Shown: piece by piece, positions 17,745 to 28,900 of the stretch | Layout of the letters: every line of letters begins with the position of its first letter | Numbering within the stretch: the first letter of the stretch is position 1 | From: CAWDYA01 sp963806495 | Lineage (GTDB): Bacteria; Acidobacteriota; Polarisedimenticolia; JACPZX01; DASXTC01 | Direction: 5' to 3' | Assembly (NCBI GenBank): GCA_963806495.1 | Contig: CAWDYA010000011.1 | Location: forward strand, 310,001 to 374,000 | DNA: 64,000 nucleotides | Notes under the pieces: generated by a model | Databases searched by the model: none | What the model was told of the DNA's origin: nothing | What the model saw: the letters and a program-made list of their open reading frames with translations, nothing else | Program-made: the position numbers and the translations under genes

Positions 17745-18405
17745 GCCCCTGCGTCGCCTCCGCTAGGGACACGTTCTCACCGCACGGGACTGGCCCGACG
17801 AGTCGGGCGCCACGGCCGATCCTCCCGGGCAGCCGTTGCGCACTCGGACCAGGAAGTAGTACACCTGCCCCGGCAGCGGCGTGGAGTCCACCGCCGTCGT
17901 GTCGGAGCCGTCGTCCGTCTCCACGCAGGCCCCCGCGGTCGTGTAGTTGCCATTGTCCGATGATTGGATGACGTCGTACGTCACGCTGGCGGCGCCCGGA
18001 TTGGCGGGCCGGCTCCAGGCAAGACCTACGTACTGCTGCGGGGTGACGCTCATCGCCAGATCGGTGACGTAGCCGGGCACCGCCGCAGACCTGATCGTCG
18101 CCGTCGTCGCAGTCGTTATCGCAGATGCGGCGACCGTCCCCGTCGGCGTCGGCCTCGTCGGCCGGCACAGAGGGCCAGCCCGGAGCCGAGCAATCGTCGT
18201 CCAGGCCGTCGCAGATCTGCGTTGCGCCGGGATACACGGCCGCATGCGCATCGTCGCAGTCACCGGCGCAGATCTGCCAGCCGTCGAGATCGGCGTCCAC
18301 CTCGCCCGGGGCGCTGGCCGGCCACGAGGGGTCGTTGCAGTCCGTCTGTTGAGCCGTCACAGATTCTGCGGCGCCCCCGGGTAGACGACCGCGTGGACGT
18401 CATCG

Positions 18406-18645
18406 CAGTCGCCGGCACACTCGGAGAGCGTATCCCCATCGTCGTCGACTTCGTTGGTTCCCGCCAGTGACGGCCAGCCCGGATCGTTGCAAAACGATTG
18501 CTTGGTCCCGTCGCATATCTGGGGAGCGCCGGGGTAACACAGATGCCCGGGTGTCGTCACAGTCGCCGGCACACTCGGAGAGCGTATCCCCATCGTCGTC
18601 GACTTCGTTGGTTCCCGCCAGTGACGGCCAGCCCGGATCGTTGCA
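18406..18645 (-). repeat. two copies of an 86-bp perfect direct repeat in MopE-type repeats
   Basis: 18406-18491 and 18560-18645 are identical over 86 bases, offset by 154 bases. Each encodes an Asp-Pro-Gly-Trp-Pro-Ser-Leu-Ala-Gly block with an Asp-rich calcium-type loop. The offset is not a multiple of three, which matches a reading-frame change between the copies. Confidence 0.9.
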
Positions 18646-19139
18646 GTCATTGTTGGTCCCGTCGCACAGTTGCGGCGCGCCCACGTAGATCGACGGAGCC
18701 GCGTCGTCGCAGTCACCCCCGCAGATACGCTGCCCGTCGAGATCGTCGTCCGCCTCGTCGGCCGGCATCGCCGGCCAGCCCGGATCGTCGCAGTCGTTGT
18801 TGATCCCGTCGCAACGCTGGAGGGCTCCCCCGAAGATCGGTGTTGTCATCGTCAGCGCAGTCGGTGGCGTTCTTCGACCATCCGGGCGGCTGGCCGCAGG
18901 CGTGCACCGTACCCGTCGCCGGATCACCCCTCCCGTCTCCGTCGCGGTCGAGGTAGTAGACGGCGAGCGGATCGCCCGTGCAGGAGCAATACCCCTCTCC
19001 GTCGCCCAGCACCGTGGTGTAGTTCTCCCCTCCCCAGACCAGCATCCGGCTGCCATCCCACACCGCCGACGGCCAGGAACGCCCGGTGGGCGCAGCCCAG
19101 TCCTGGGTCGTCGCCGTCCAGGTGTCCCCGACCGGATCG

Positions 19140-21010
19140 TAGCGCGCGCCCGCGTTGCCGAAGGCCCCTCCCCAGACGATCATCTCGTTGCCTGTCCAGA
19201 CGGACGCCGGCGCGGATCGGGCGGGAGAGCTGACAGGTCGTAGGCGACCGGGGTCCAGGAGTCGAGCGCCGGGTCGTATCGTGCGCCGTCGTCCAGATCG
19301 ACGTCCTGGTAGCCGCCCCAGACGATCATCTCCGTACCCGACCACACGGCCGCGTGCCAAATCCGCGGCGAAGGCGCGCCGCCCCCCGACATCGGAAACC
19401 AGGCGTCGGAAACGGGATCGTATCTGGCGCTGTCACCCAGGAAGTCGCTCTTGAAGCCACCCCAGACCATCATCTGCGGTGCCCGTCCAGACCGCGGTGT
19501 GGTTTTGCCTCGCTCCGGGCGCTCCCGGCCCCGAGCTGACAGGCGTCCAGGCATCGGTCAGAGGATTCAACCGGGCCCCCATCCCCGTGGAGCCGCTCGT
19601 GGCTCCACCCCGAGACGATCATCTCGCGGCCGGTCCAGACAGCAGTGGAATAGGTGAGGCTGGGCGGTGATGTGGCACCGGCGTTCACGGACGACCAGGA
19701 GTCAATCGCAGGATCATAACGGCCTCCCCCCGCCGACCCACCGCCCCAGATGATCATCTCGGTGCCGGTCCAGACCGCGGTGTGGCCCCTGCGGGCGCTC
19801 GGCGTGGCTGCGTCGATCGGCAGAGCACGCCAGGACCCCGTGGCCGGCTCGTACGCGCCGCCCGACTGCAAGCGCGTGCCGTCCCGCCTGCGCCCTCCCC
19901 AGATGAGCATCTCGTTGCCGGTCCAGACGGCCGTCTGCTCGGTGCGCGCTTCCGGGTTCAGTGCGGAGGGAACCAGGGGAACCCAGGTGTCGGTCGAGGG
20001 GTCGTAACGCCCTCCGGTGTTGTACGTCACGTATTGGGACGGCAGTTCTCCTCCAAAAACGATCATCTCGCTTCCGGTCCAGACGGCTGCCATGGACGAC
20101 CGCTGGCTCGGGGTCGTGGCGTCGTCGCGTGTGGGCATCCATGTGTCGGACACGGGATCGTATCTGCCGCCCGACGAGAGGACCGTGTTGACGCCGCTGC
20201 TCCTTCCACCCCACACGATCATCTCCGTGCCGGTCCAGACCGCGGCGAACTGATACCGGGCAACCGGCGTGCTGTAATCGGCCTGCATGTAGGTCCAGGT
20301 GTCGGTCGCGGGATTGTAGCGGGCACCCGTGTTCACGTACCCGGAGTACCCGGATCCTCCCCAGACGAGCATCTCGGTGCCGGTCCAGAACGCGGCCGCG
20401 AGATTGTGTCCCTCCGGTGTCGAGGCGTCGAGACGCGTCGGGGTCCAGGTATCGGTCGACGGATTGTAGCGGCCGCCCGACTGGTGGATTGAGGTGAGGA
20501 TATGGCCTCCCCAGATGATCATCTCGGTTCCCGTCCAGACCGCCACGTGGCCGCTCCTCGCCGCCGGCAGGTTGGCTCCCTCGCTCGTGGGCGACCAGGT
20601 GTCCGTCGCGGGGTCGTACCGACCTCCGGATTGGAAGTACGTGCCGCCGGCGTAGCCACCCCAGACGATCATCTCCGTACCGGTCCAGACCACGGTCCCT
20701 TCCGTACGGCCGGCCGGTGTCGAGGGTGTGATGGTCATCGGCGTCCAGACGCCGGTCACGGGGTTGTAGCGCGCGCCATCGTTGCGAAGGCTGCCGTCGA
20801 AGCCGCCCCAGATGATCATCTCGGTGCCCGTCCAGACAGCGGCGTGGTCGTATCTACCCGGGAGCAGATTCTGATCCGAATGAAACAGCGTCCAGGTGTC
20901 CGTCGCCGGATCGTAGCGCCCACCCGTATTGAGGAAACTCTGGTAGTTGTAACCACCCCAGACGATCATCTCGCTGCCGGTCCAGACCGCGCTCGGCTTC
21001 ATCCTCGGCG
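19140..21010 (-). repeat. kelch-type tandem repeat array
   Basis: About 13 degenerate units of roughly 150-165 bases, each encoding a strand set around Trp-Thr-Gly-x-Glu-Met-Ile-Val-Trp-Gly-Gly and Gly-Gly-Arg-Tyr-Asp-Pro-x-Thr-Asp-Thr-Trp. The units would form one or two beta-propellers. They diverge in sequence and are not a CRISPR array. Confidence 0.85.
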
Positions 21011-21909
21011 ACGGCACGTCCGAACCCAGGGACGACCAGGTGTCATCGGTGCAGGGGGATCCGGTCAGTGCCCGCGGCACGGTCCAGTCTCCCGATGCGC
21101 CGGGCTCTCTCGGCTCGATCGCCTCGTACCTGCTCCTTCCACCAGTCGTCGAACGGCCGCTTGGGCCAGGAAGGCCACCCATGCGTGTCGCGTTTGCCCC
21201 GGGCCCTGTCGTGACACACGGATGGAGAACGCATCGCGATCTTCTCTTATCCCCTCGCGCGGGGCGGAGGCCCCTCGCTCGCGCGCTCCTCGAGGGGATT
21301 TTTTTCGATGCTCGCGACCACGGCATCGATTTGATGGATGTCGACCCCGTGCTCGAGCGCCTCGAGGCCTTCCTCCGCCTTCGCCCGCGCCTCGGCGTGG
21401 AACCTGCCGTCGTACGCGTACCAGTCGTGGATCAGACGGTCCGCGAGATAGCGGCCGTGCCAGAGCACTCGGCGATCAGCTCGTGGTAGTTGTCCAGCGC
21501 ATCGAACAGCTCGCGAAGCAATTCGGGCGCCAGGGTCTTCGCCGCCATCCGGTCGATCTCCGCCTGCAGCTGCACGGCCGTGATCGAGCCGCTTCAAGAT
21601 TCGTTCGAGCGCCTCGGACTTGCGCAGGTAGTCCTCCACGCGCGCCCGGATCACCGCCTCGGGAACCGCCTGCTCGAAGCCCGGCCGCTTCGACGCGTCT
21701 CCTGCCGGCCAGGTGCGGTGCTTCCAGTAGACCCGTTCGAGCGCCTCCTGCGCGGCGAGGCGTTGGGAGCACGTGAGGCGCGTCGGGGCCGCGATGGACG
21801 AAGTGACGAGAAGGACACAGGACAGGGACAGTGCCGCCGGTATCAGGCGTGCGTGCGCGGATTCGAGAGAGTGTCAGGCACCCGGGAGCCCGCGCACCGT
21901 GCGCGGAGC

Positions 21910-21938
21910 ACAATAGAATTCATCCTACCATGAGGTAA
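21910..21938 (-). promoter_or_regulatory. possible promoter of the kelch gene
   Basis: Minus-strand TTACCT (21938-21933), a 17-base spacer and TATTGT (21915-21910), with a start near 21903, just before the likely GTG start. The intergenic block 21882-22109 is visibly richer in A/T than its surroundings. Confidence 0.3.
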
Positions 21939-22109
21939 TTTTGGCGATAAGAAAAAATGCGGGGCGTGGTCGGCGGATACCCGCCTCGTCTCCGGCTGGC
22001 GCGAGCACACCTCGGGCCGGATTCTCGAATGTCGCTATCTTCTTTTTTCACATGAATTTGCCGATTTACATTCCGACATTCGTTTCGTATTCGCTATCAT
22101 GCCGGGGTC

Positions 22110-24150
22110 ATGCCTTTCTCTCCCACGCCGGCACCGGCCCGGCGCATCGCGTATGCAGCACCTGACCCTCACCGGGTCGCCGGGAAGCTGCGCGTGGCAT
22201 GCGCCGAGGCGGCGCCGCGGCGCGCCGCCTACCCGAGGGAGCGGATGCTCCGGCAGGCCGACGGGCTGGCATTGTCGCTCGCGGCCGGGCTCAACCGGGT
22301 TGCGCCGGCGCTGGCCCGGTCGGCCGCAGCCGCCGTGCAGAAGAAGATCTGGTTCGAGCTGGGCTACGCGCGACTGGACGACTACATGCGCGAGCGGCTG
22401 GATCGCTCCGGCCGGTGGATGCGCGACCTGGCCACGCTGGGCCGCGCTCTCGACGATCTGCCCGGGCTGGAGGAGGCCATGACCGGCACGGACGGCGGCA
22501 CGCCCCTGGGGCAGGTCGAGGCGGTTGGCATCGCACGCATCGCGACGGCGGCCTCGGTGGCCGCCTGGATCGATCGGGCGCGGCAGGTCGGCGCGGAAGG
22601 TCTGCGAGAAGCGATCCGCGCGGCGAGGCGGGCTGGCTCGAGCGAGCCACCGGATGACGAGCCGCACATCGAAGATGCAGGGTCCGGGGGAGCGACCGGC
22701 GGGGCGGACGATCCCGACCGGGGTGAGGAACCGCGGCAGCTCGTGCGATACATGGTCCCGCGGCCGGTGGCGGCCGCCTTCGACGAGGCCGTGGATCTTG
22801 TACCGGGCCGTGGTGGGAAGCGAGGCGACGGTGACTTCCTTCGTGGAGGCGCTGGTGGGCGAGTCGCTGTCGGGCGCCCATCCGCCCGACCTGGCTCAGG
22901 ATCCGGATGCCGACCGGGCGGCGCTCGAGGCGGGAGAGAAGCGGGCGCGGGTGGAGGCGGCTTTGGCCCGCTCGACACGTTGCTGGGAGCACCTGCCAAA
23001 GAGGAGCGAGGGCTCGTGGGCCCTGGCGCTGTCGGGAGTCACTCTCGAGCGCCTCATCGAGATCGAGACGCGAGCCGGGGCGGGAGGGGCGGCCGAGCTG
23101 CACGGCTCTCTTTGCACGCTCGTCTCGCTCGAGGACGAGATCAAGCGGCGGCTGGGACGGCTGCTCGCCGAGATCGGATCGATGGGCGGCTGGTCGCGCC
23201 TGCGGTTCGCCGGCGCGGGACACTACGCCGAGCGGCGCCTCGGCCTCTCCCGGGGGATGGCCGAGGAGCGGCTGCGCATCTGGCGCGCTCTGTCGGCCTA
23301 TCCGGTCCTGCGCAGAGCCTACGAGCAGGGCCGGCTGCGGCTGGAGGCGGCCGGGAGGATCCTCAGGATCGTGCGCGGCCGGGCTGCGAGCGATGCGCTG
23401 CAACGGCGCTGGGTGGAGCACGCCTCGGATGTGACCGCGCGCAGGATGCGCGACGAGGCGCGGGTGTTGATCTCCCGTGCGGCGCTCGAGCCTCCCGATG
23501 CGCCGGGGGGGTCGAAAGCGCCGGCACCCGAACCGTGTGACGATGCCAGCTGGCGGGAGTCGCTGCGGCGCGAACCGGGCCGGTCGCGCTCGCGCATCCA
23601 CAGGCTCGGGCTGAGAGCCGTCGCCTCCCCCATGCCGGACACTTTCCACCGGATGCGGCTGCCGGCCAATCTCGCGGCGGCCTTCATGGCCTGCGTCGAG
23701 TCGGCACGCCGCCGGCTGGCCCGGAGGGCGGGGTCGGATCCGCCCGGCCGGCCCTCGTCCCTGGCGGCGTGGGCTTTCGATGACCGATGCCGGAGGGTTC
23801 CCGCATGGGTCGGCCTGCTGGCGATGCTCGAGGACTTTGTCGAGACCTGGGATGACCCGCGGTCGCACCCGAGACGTCCCGATCGCGAGATCCACATCCG
23901 GGACGGCTTTCGCTGTATCGCCCCCGGCTGCACATCACGGTCGCGGCTGCAGGTTCACCACAACAGGCACCGGTCGCGCGGAGGGGGCGAGGCGGCGTGG
24001 AACAAGTGCCTCGTGTGCACGTTCCACCATCTGCAGGGAGAGCATGGGGATCTGGCGCATTGCCGGGGCAGCGCGCCGCTGGAGATGATGTGGCGGCTCG
24101 GTCGCGCCGGCGACGGCTGCACATGGTATCGCAACGATCGCAGGCTCTGA
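22110..24150 (+). pseudogene. HNH endonuclease family protein, one frameshift
   Basis: About 680 residues when one base is removed near 22815-22822. The N-terminal part (22110 to about 22815) is helical, with Gln-Lys-Lys-Ile-Trp-Phe-Glu-Leu-Gly-Tyr-Ala-Arg-Leu-Asp-Asp-Tyr. The rest, in the next frame, repeats a similar helical segment (Gly-Ala-Gly-His-Tyr-Ala-Glu-Arg-Arg-Leu-Gly-Leu-Ser). It ends with an HNH nuclease domain: Ile-Arg-Asp-Gly-Phe-Arg-Cys, Cys-Thr-Ser-Arg-Ser-Arg-Leu-Gln-Val-His-His, Asn-Lys-Cys-Leu-Val-Cys, His-His-Leu. The layout resembles the DUF222/13E12-type HNH proteins that occur as multicopy, often decayed elements. No flanking repeats were seen. TTTACA/TATTCG at 22065-22093 might be a promoter. 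Confidence 0.78.
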
Positions 24151-25557
24151 CTAGCGTTGGTCCGGAAAGATCTTTCCGGGGTTGAGTATCTCGTGCGGGT
24201 CGAAGGTCTTCTTGATGGCCCGCATCAGATTGAGCTCGCCCGGGGCGTGGGCGATCGGCATGTAGTCGCGCTGCACCCAGCCTATGCCGTGCTCGCCGGA
24301 GATCTTGCCGCCCAGCTCGGCGACACGGGCGAAGATCTCGCGGATCGCGGCATCGAGGTTCCGGTCCCAGGCTTCGCCGGTCTCGTCCTTCAGGATGTTG
24401 ACGTGAACATTGCCGTCACCGGCATGGCCGTAACAGATCGCGCGCAGGCCATAGCGGTCGATGATCGACCGCACAGACTCGACGAGCTGCGGCACCTGTC
24501 GGCGGGGCACCACGGTGTCTTCCTCCTTGTACGGAGCGATCTTCTTCACCGCCTCGCCGATCGCCCGTCTCACCGACCAGATCTCCTTCTGCTTGGCCGG
24601 CGTGTCGGCGACGAGCACGTCGACGGCGCCCAGCTCGAGGCAGGCTTCCCCCACCCTCAGCGCTTCGTCCTCCACGAGCGGCTCGCTCGACCCGTCCACC
24701 TCGAGCAGTAGATAGGCGGCGTGGCCGGGCGGCACGAGATGCTTGTCGATCCGGTCCGCCCCCGCCCTCCACGCGGCCCCCTCCATGAACTCGGCCGCGG
24801 CCGGGATCACCTTGTGATCGAACACCGCGACAACTGCCTTCGCCGCGGCCTCCACCTCGTCGAAGCAGGCCACCATCGTCCGGCGATGCGCCGGCATCGG
24901 GATGAGACGCAGTACGATACGTGTGACGATCGCCAGCGTTCCCTCCGATCCGACGAGAAGCTGCGTGAGGTTGTAGCCGGAGACGTCCTTGCGCAGCTTG
25001 CCGCCCGTCGTGAACACGGTGCCGTCGGGCAGCACCGCCTCCAGTCCGGTCACCCAGTCCTTGGTCACGCCGTACTTGACCGCATGGGGTCCGCCCGCGT
25101 TCTCGGCGATGTTGCCGCCTATCATGCACGAGCCGCGGCTGGCCGGATCCGGCGGGTAGTACAGGCCGAGCTTCTCCACCTCGTTCTGCAGCACCTCGGT
25201 CACGACCCCCGGCTCGACCACCGCCATCAGGTTCTCGCGGTCGATCTCGACGATGCGGTTCATCTTCTCCAGGGAAAGGCAGATGCCGCCGCGCACAGGG
25301 AGGGCGCCGCCGGAAAGCCCTGTACCCGCGCCGCGCGGCGTCACCGGGATCCGCTCGCGGGACGCGAGCTTCATGATCCCCGAGACCTGCTCGGTGGTCA
25401 CCGGCTTGACCACCACCTCCGGCGGAAAGGACAGGTCCTCGGTCTCGTCCCGCGAGCACAGCGCGATCGTCTCTGCGTCGTCGAGCACCTGACCGGCGCC
25501 GGCGATCGCTCTCAGCTCCTCGAGGAGACTCGGGGTGATACGACCGTAGTCCGTCAC
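24151..25557 (-). CDS. glcD: FAD-linked oxidase, glycolate/D-lactate dehydrogenase GlcD type
   Basis: FAD-binding 2-hydroxyacid dehydrogenase of 468 residues. The PCMH FAD domain shows Pro-Arg-Gly-Ala-Gly-Thr-Gly-Leu-Ser-Gly-Gly (about 75-85), Gly-Gly-Asn-Ile-Ala-Glu-Asn-Ala-Gly-Gly and Gly-Ser-Glu-Gly-Thr-Leu. The C-terminal cap has Tyr-Gly-His-Ala-Gly-Asp-Gly-Asn-Val-His and Gly-Glu-His-Gly-Ile-Gly. Substrate (glycolate, D-lactate or a similar acid) is not fixed by sequence, and glcE/glcF partners are not adjacent. It overlaps the upstream IscU-like gene by 4 bases, and its stop directly abuts the stop of the HNH gene on the other strand. Confidence 0.92.
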   Translation of the reverse strand: MTDYGRITPSLLEELRAIAGAGQVLDDAETIALCSRDETEDLSFPPEVVVKPVTTEQVSGIMKLASRERIPVTPRGAGTGLSGGALPVRGGICLSLEKMNRIVEIDRENLMAVVEPGVVTEVLQNEVEKLGLYYPPDPASRGSCMIGGNIAENAGGPHAVKYGVTKDWVTGLEAVLPDGTVFTTGGKLRKDVSGYNLTQLLVGSEGTLAIVTRIVLRLIPMPAHRRTMVACFDEVEAAAKAVVAVFDHKVIPAAAEFMEGAAWRAGADRIDKHLVPPGHAAYLLLEVDGSSEPLVEDEALRVGEACLELGAVDVLVADTPAKQKEIWSVRRAIGEAVKKIAPYKEEDTVVPRRQVPQLVESVRSIIDRYGLRAICYGHAGDGNVHVNILKDETGEAWDRNLDAAIREIFARVAELGGKISGEHGIGWVQRDYMPIAHAPGELNLMRAIKKTFDPHEILNPGKIFPDQR

Positions 25558-25943
25558 CTGGCTAAGCGGCGGTAGTCGGTCAGTGCCGACCGGATGGCGT
25601 CCTCGGCGAGGACGGAGCAGTGCAGCTTGACGGGCGGGAGGCCTCCGAGCGCCCGCGCCACATCTTCGTTGGTCAGCGTCCCGGCTTCCGCCACGGTCCT
25701 GCCCGTGAGCAGCACCGTCGTCATCGAAGCGCTCGCGATCGCGGCGCCGCAGCCGGTCGCCCTGAAACGCGCCTCGGCCACACGGCCGTCGCGGATCCTC
25801 AGCGTGAGCTCCATCCGGTCGCCGCAGGCGGGGTTGCCCGCCTCTCCCACGGCGTCGGCCTGTTCGACGACCCCCACGTTGCGAGGGTTCTCGAAATGGT
25901 CGAGGATGACGTCGCTGTAGTCGGTGAAGCTGTATGCGGCCAT
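25554..25943 (-). CDS. IscU/NifU-type Fe-S cluster scaffold protein
   Basis: 129-residue scaffold on which Fe-S clusters are built before transfer to apoproteins. The three ligand cysteines are present (Cys40 in Pro-Ala-Cys-Gly-Asp, Cys65 in Thr-Gly-Cys-Gly-Ala-Ala, Cys109 in Leu-His-Cys-Ser-Val-Leu-Ala), as is the conserved Asp42. The spacing fits IscU/SufU. ATG 25943 has an AGGG upstream and fits the family N-terminus Asp-Tyr-Ser-Asp-Val-Ile-Leu-Asp-His-Phe-x-Asn-Pro-Arg-Asn; an ATG 19 codons earlier is out of family range. It lies between the sigma-54-type regulator (19 bases) and glcD (4-base overlap). No cysteine desulfurase gene is nearby. Confidence 0.92.
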   Translation of the reverse strand: MAAYSFTDYSDVILDHFENPRNVGVVEQADAVGEAGNPACGDRMELTLRIRDGRVAEARFRATGCGAAIASASMTTVLLTGRTVAEAGTLTNEDVARALGGLPPVKLHCSVLAEDAIRSALTDYRRLAR

Positions 25944-25962
25944 CGAGCCTGCCCTGCGAAAG

Positions 25963-28900
25963 CTACCGTGACGGGGGGCGCAGCCCCAGTTTCTTGACAC
26001 GGTACCACATGCTGCGCTCCGAGATGCCCAACAGCTTCGCCGCGCGGGCCTGGACCCAGCCGGTCCGTTCGAGGGCCTCGAGCACCGTGCGGCGCTCGAC
26101 CTCCTTCATGACCTTCGACAGACCGCCACTCGTCTCCCCGGCGGGCGACGGGGCTCCCCCCAGTTCCTTCCAGATCAGGATCCCCGGGGGAAGATCGGCC
26201 TCGGTGATTTCGCTGCCTTCGCTCATCACCATGGCACGCTCGATGGAGTGCTCCAGCTCACGGACATTGCCGGGCCACACGTACTCGTTGAGCAGGATGC
26301 GGGCCTGCGTCGCCAGCCGTTTGCGCGGCAGGGCGTTCTCGCGGGCGAACTTCTCGACGAAGTGGTCGATGAGCGGGTCGATGTCCTCGCGGCGGCTCGC
26401 CAGCGGGGGCAGCTTGATGACGATGACGTTGAGCCGGTAGTAGAGGTCGTCGCGGAAGCGGCGCGCCTTGATCTCCTCCTCGAGGTCCTTGTTGGTGGCG
26501 GCAACGATGCGCACGTCCACCTTGATGGTCTTCTTGCCCCCCACCTTCTCGAACTCGCGCTCCTGCAGCACCCGCAGGATCTTCGCCTGCGTGGACAGGG
26601 CCATGTCGCCGATCTCATCGAGAAACAGCGTCCCGCCGTCCGCCATCTCGAAACGGCCCATCCGTCCGTCCACCCCCGTCGCCACGTTGCGCTCGATGCC
26701 GAACAGCTCGCTCTCGAGCAGGTGCTCCGGGATCGCGGCGCAGTTCACCTTGATGAGGGGCCGGCTGCGCCGCGGCGAATTGTAGTGGATGGCGCTTGCC
26801 ACGATCTCCTTGCCGGTTCCGCTGTCGCCGACGAGCAGCACCGAGGAGTTGAACCGCGCCACGCGGCGGATGCGCTCCCGTACCTGGTCCATTGCGCGTG
26901 ATACGCCGACGATCCCTTCGAGGCGGTTGCGGCTGTAGAGCTCTTCCTGCAGGCGCTCGGACATCTCCGCCAGAGTCCGCTGCTCGGTGAGATCCCGCAG
27001 GATGATCGAGAAGCCGGTCTCCGCGCCGTGCGCGCCCCGCAGCACCGAGGAGGAGACCCGCACGGGGATGAGGCGCCCATCGCGCGCGCGAGAGAGAGTG
27101 TCGGCCACCCGGACCCCGGACGCATCGCCGGGCGCGTCAGGCTCCGGCCTCGTGCTGACCAGGGAGCCGTAGTCGGCCTCGCGCTCCGGCGGAGCCAGCC
27201 GGAGCCAGGGCTCGCCGATCACCTCCGACGACTCGTACCCGAACATCTTCTCGGCGCCGCGGTTCCACGAGGTGATCCGCCCGCTCGCGTCCACGCTCAG
27301 GATCGCATCCGGCGACTGCTCGGTGATGCTCGAGAGCAGCCGTTGCCGACTCTCCTCCCGCCGGCGGTCGGTGATGTCGCGCACGACCGCGGACCAGCCG
27401 AGGTCCGGGCCGCTGCTGCTGCCCAGCCGGCTCACCGTGACGCTGACGGGGATACGGTGACCGTCCTTGTGGAGGCGCTCCGTCTCGTACCCCTGCAGGT
27501 ACCCCTCCTTCTCGACACGGACGCGTATCACATCGCACAGCTCGTCGACCCAATCGGGCGGCACGAGGATCTGGTACGGCCTGCCGACCATCTCCCCGGC
27601 TGTGTAGCCGAAGATCTTCTCCGCCCCGTTGTTCCAGGAGGTGACCCTGGCGGCCGCGTCGAGGCTCAGGATGGCGTCGGCCGAGTAGGTGACCGCGTCG
27701 GCGAGAACCCGCGCGCGCCGCTCCATCTCGTAACGCTCCGTCACGTCTCGGATGATGCTCTCGATAACCGGCCCGCCTTCCTCGCGACGCAGACGGCTGG
27801 AGACGCTCACGTACGCGAGACGGCCGTCCTTGCGGCGTACGCAGATCTCCATCCCCTCCGCGCTCCCCTTCTCGAGGTTCACCCGGATGAACGCCTCGCG
27901 CCGGAGCGGGTCGGCGTAAAGTTCCTCGGCCCGCATCGACAGCAGTTCCTCACGCGTGTAGCCGAGCAGCCGCGCGAGACCGTCGTTGCAGGCGAGGATG
28001 GATCCGTCGAGCGACGTCTCCACGATGCCGTCGGGCGACCGCTCGACGAACTCGCGGTACCTCCGCTCGGAAGCCCGCAGCCGCTCTTCGAGCAGCGTGC
28101 GTTCAATCGCCAGCCCGGCCTGGGCTCCGTATGCCGACATCAGGTCCATGTCCACGGTGACCGGCATGTTGCGGAACGCGTTGTCGAGGGTGATGACGCC
28201 CATGGCCCGATCCCCCGCCAGCAGCGGAACCGCCGCGAGGTGCTCGACGCCCAGCAGCGCGCCGACACCGGATGCGAGACGCAGCCCCTCGCGTCCCCCG
28301 GGCGCTCCACCATGGACGTACGGACGCTTGGTCATCACCGCCGCCGAGAGAATCTCGAACGGGTCCGCGACGGGCACCGACAGCGCCTCCACCGCAGCGG
28401 GAGTCAGGGGAAGGGCGGGGCCGCTGCGGGTGGCGTGCGCCGCTCCGCGCAGGACGGCCTCACGCTCGTCGTACAGAAAGAGGACCGCCCGCTCCACTTC
28501 GAGCCCTTCCGTGATCCCTTCCACGAGCCGATCGAGGATCTCCCGCAGCGGGAGGCTGGCCTGGAGCCGTGCGCCGATCATCTGCAGCCCGGTGATCTCC
28601 TTCAGCGCGCGCTCCCTGTCCTCGTGCTGCCCCGCCCGCTCCAAGGCCGTCCCCGCCTGGGCCATCACCGCATCGAGCAGGCTCAGCCGCTGCGGCAGCA
28701 TCGCTCCGCCACGGACATCCTGCAGGAGGACCACGCCGATGACGCCGCTCCGCGCGGCAAGCGGCAGGCAGGCGAATGTCCCCTCACCCAGGCGCGATGC
28801 CACCGCCGGCTCGAGGACGGGCTCGGAGTCCGCCACGTCGCCGGGGATCCGGGCCCTGCCGGTCACCGCAGTGGCCGAGAGCAGGCTCCGTGTATCGGCG

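Larger units (their letters stand above)
17763..21881 (-). pseudogene. large secreted kelch/MopE-repeat protein, multiply frameshifted
   Basis: Remains of one gene of about 4.1 kb encoding an exported repeat protein. Read 5' to 3': a signal peptide region (Leu-Ile-Pro-Ala-Ala-Leu-Ser-Leu-Ser-Cys, near 21850); a helical domain (Ala-Leu-Glu-Arg-Val-Tyr-Trp-Lys to Phe-Asp-Asp-Trp-Trp-Lys); about 13 kelch-type repeats with Ala-Val-Trp-Thr-Gly-Thr-Glu-Met-Ile-Val-Trp-Gly-Gly; then MopE/thrombospondin-3-like Asp-Cys-Asp-Asp repeats likely to bind calcium; and a C-terminal fibronectin-III-like domain ending at 17763. The frame changes near 21850, 21590, 21455, about 21100, 19600, 19480, 19205, 18840, 18535, 18358 and 18085, and there is a TAA at 21249-21247. 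The start was probably GTG 21881. The longest intact part is about 19610-21100. Decay or an error-prone assembly are both possible. Confidence 0.75.

Noticed and set aside
19140..21010. Periodic 150-165 base pattern as a possible CRISPR array
   Set aside because: Units are long, diverged and coding (kelch repeats); no short identical repeats with unique spacers.
21476..21913. Separate 145-codon gene before the kelch gene
   Set aside because: It is one frame of the same broken gene: its end continues the helical domain after a frame change, and its Arg-rich start is non-coding.
22110..24150. Intron-homing or phage origin of the HNH gene
   Set aside because: No intron features, terminal repeats, integrase or phage genes were seen around it.
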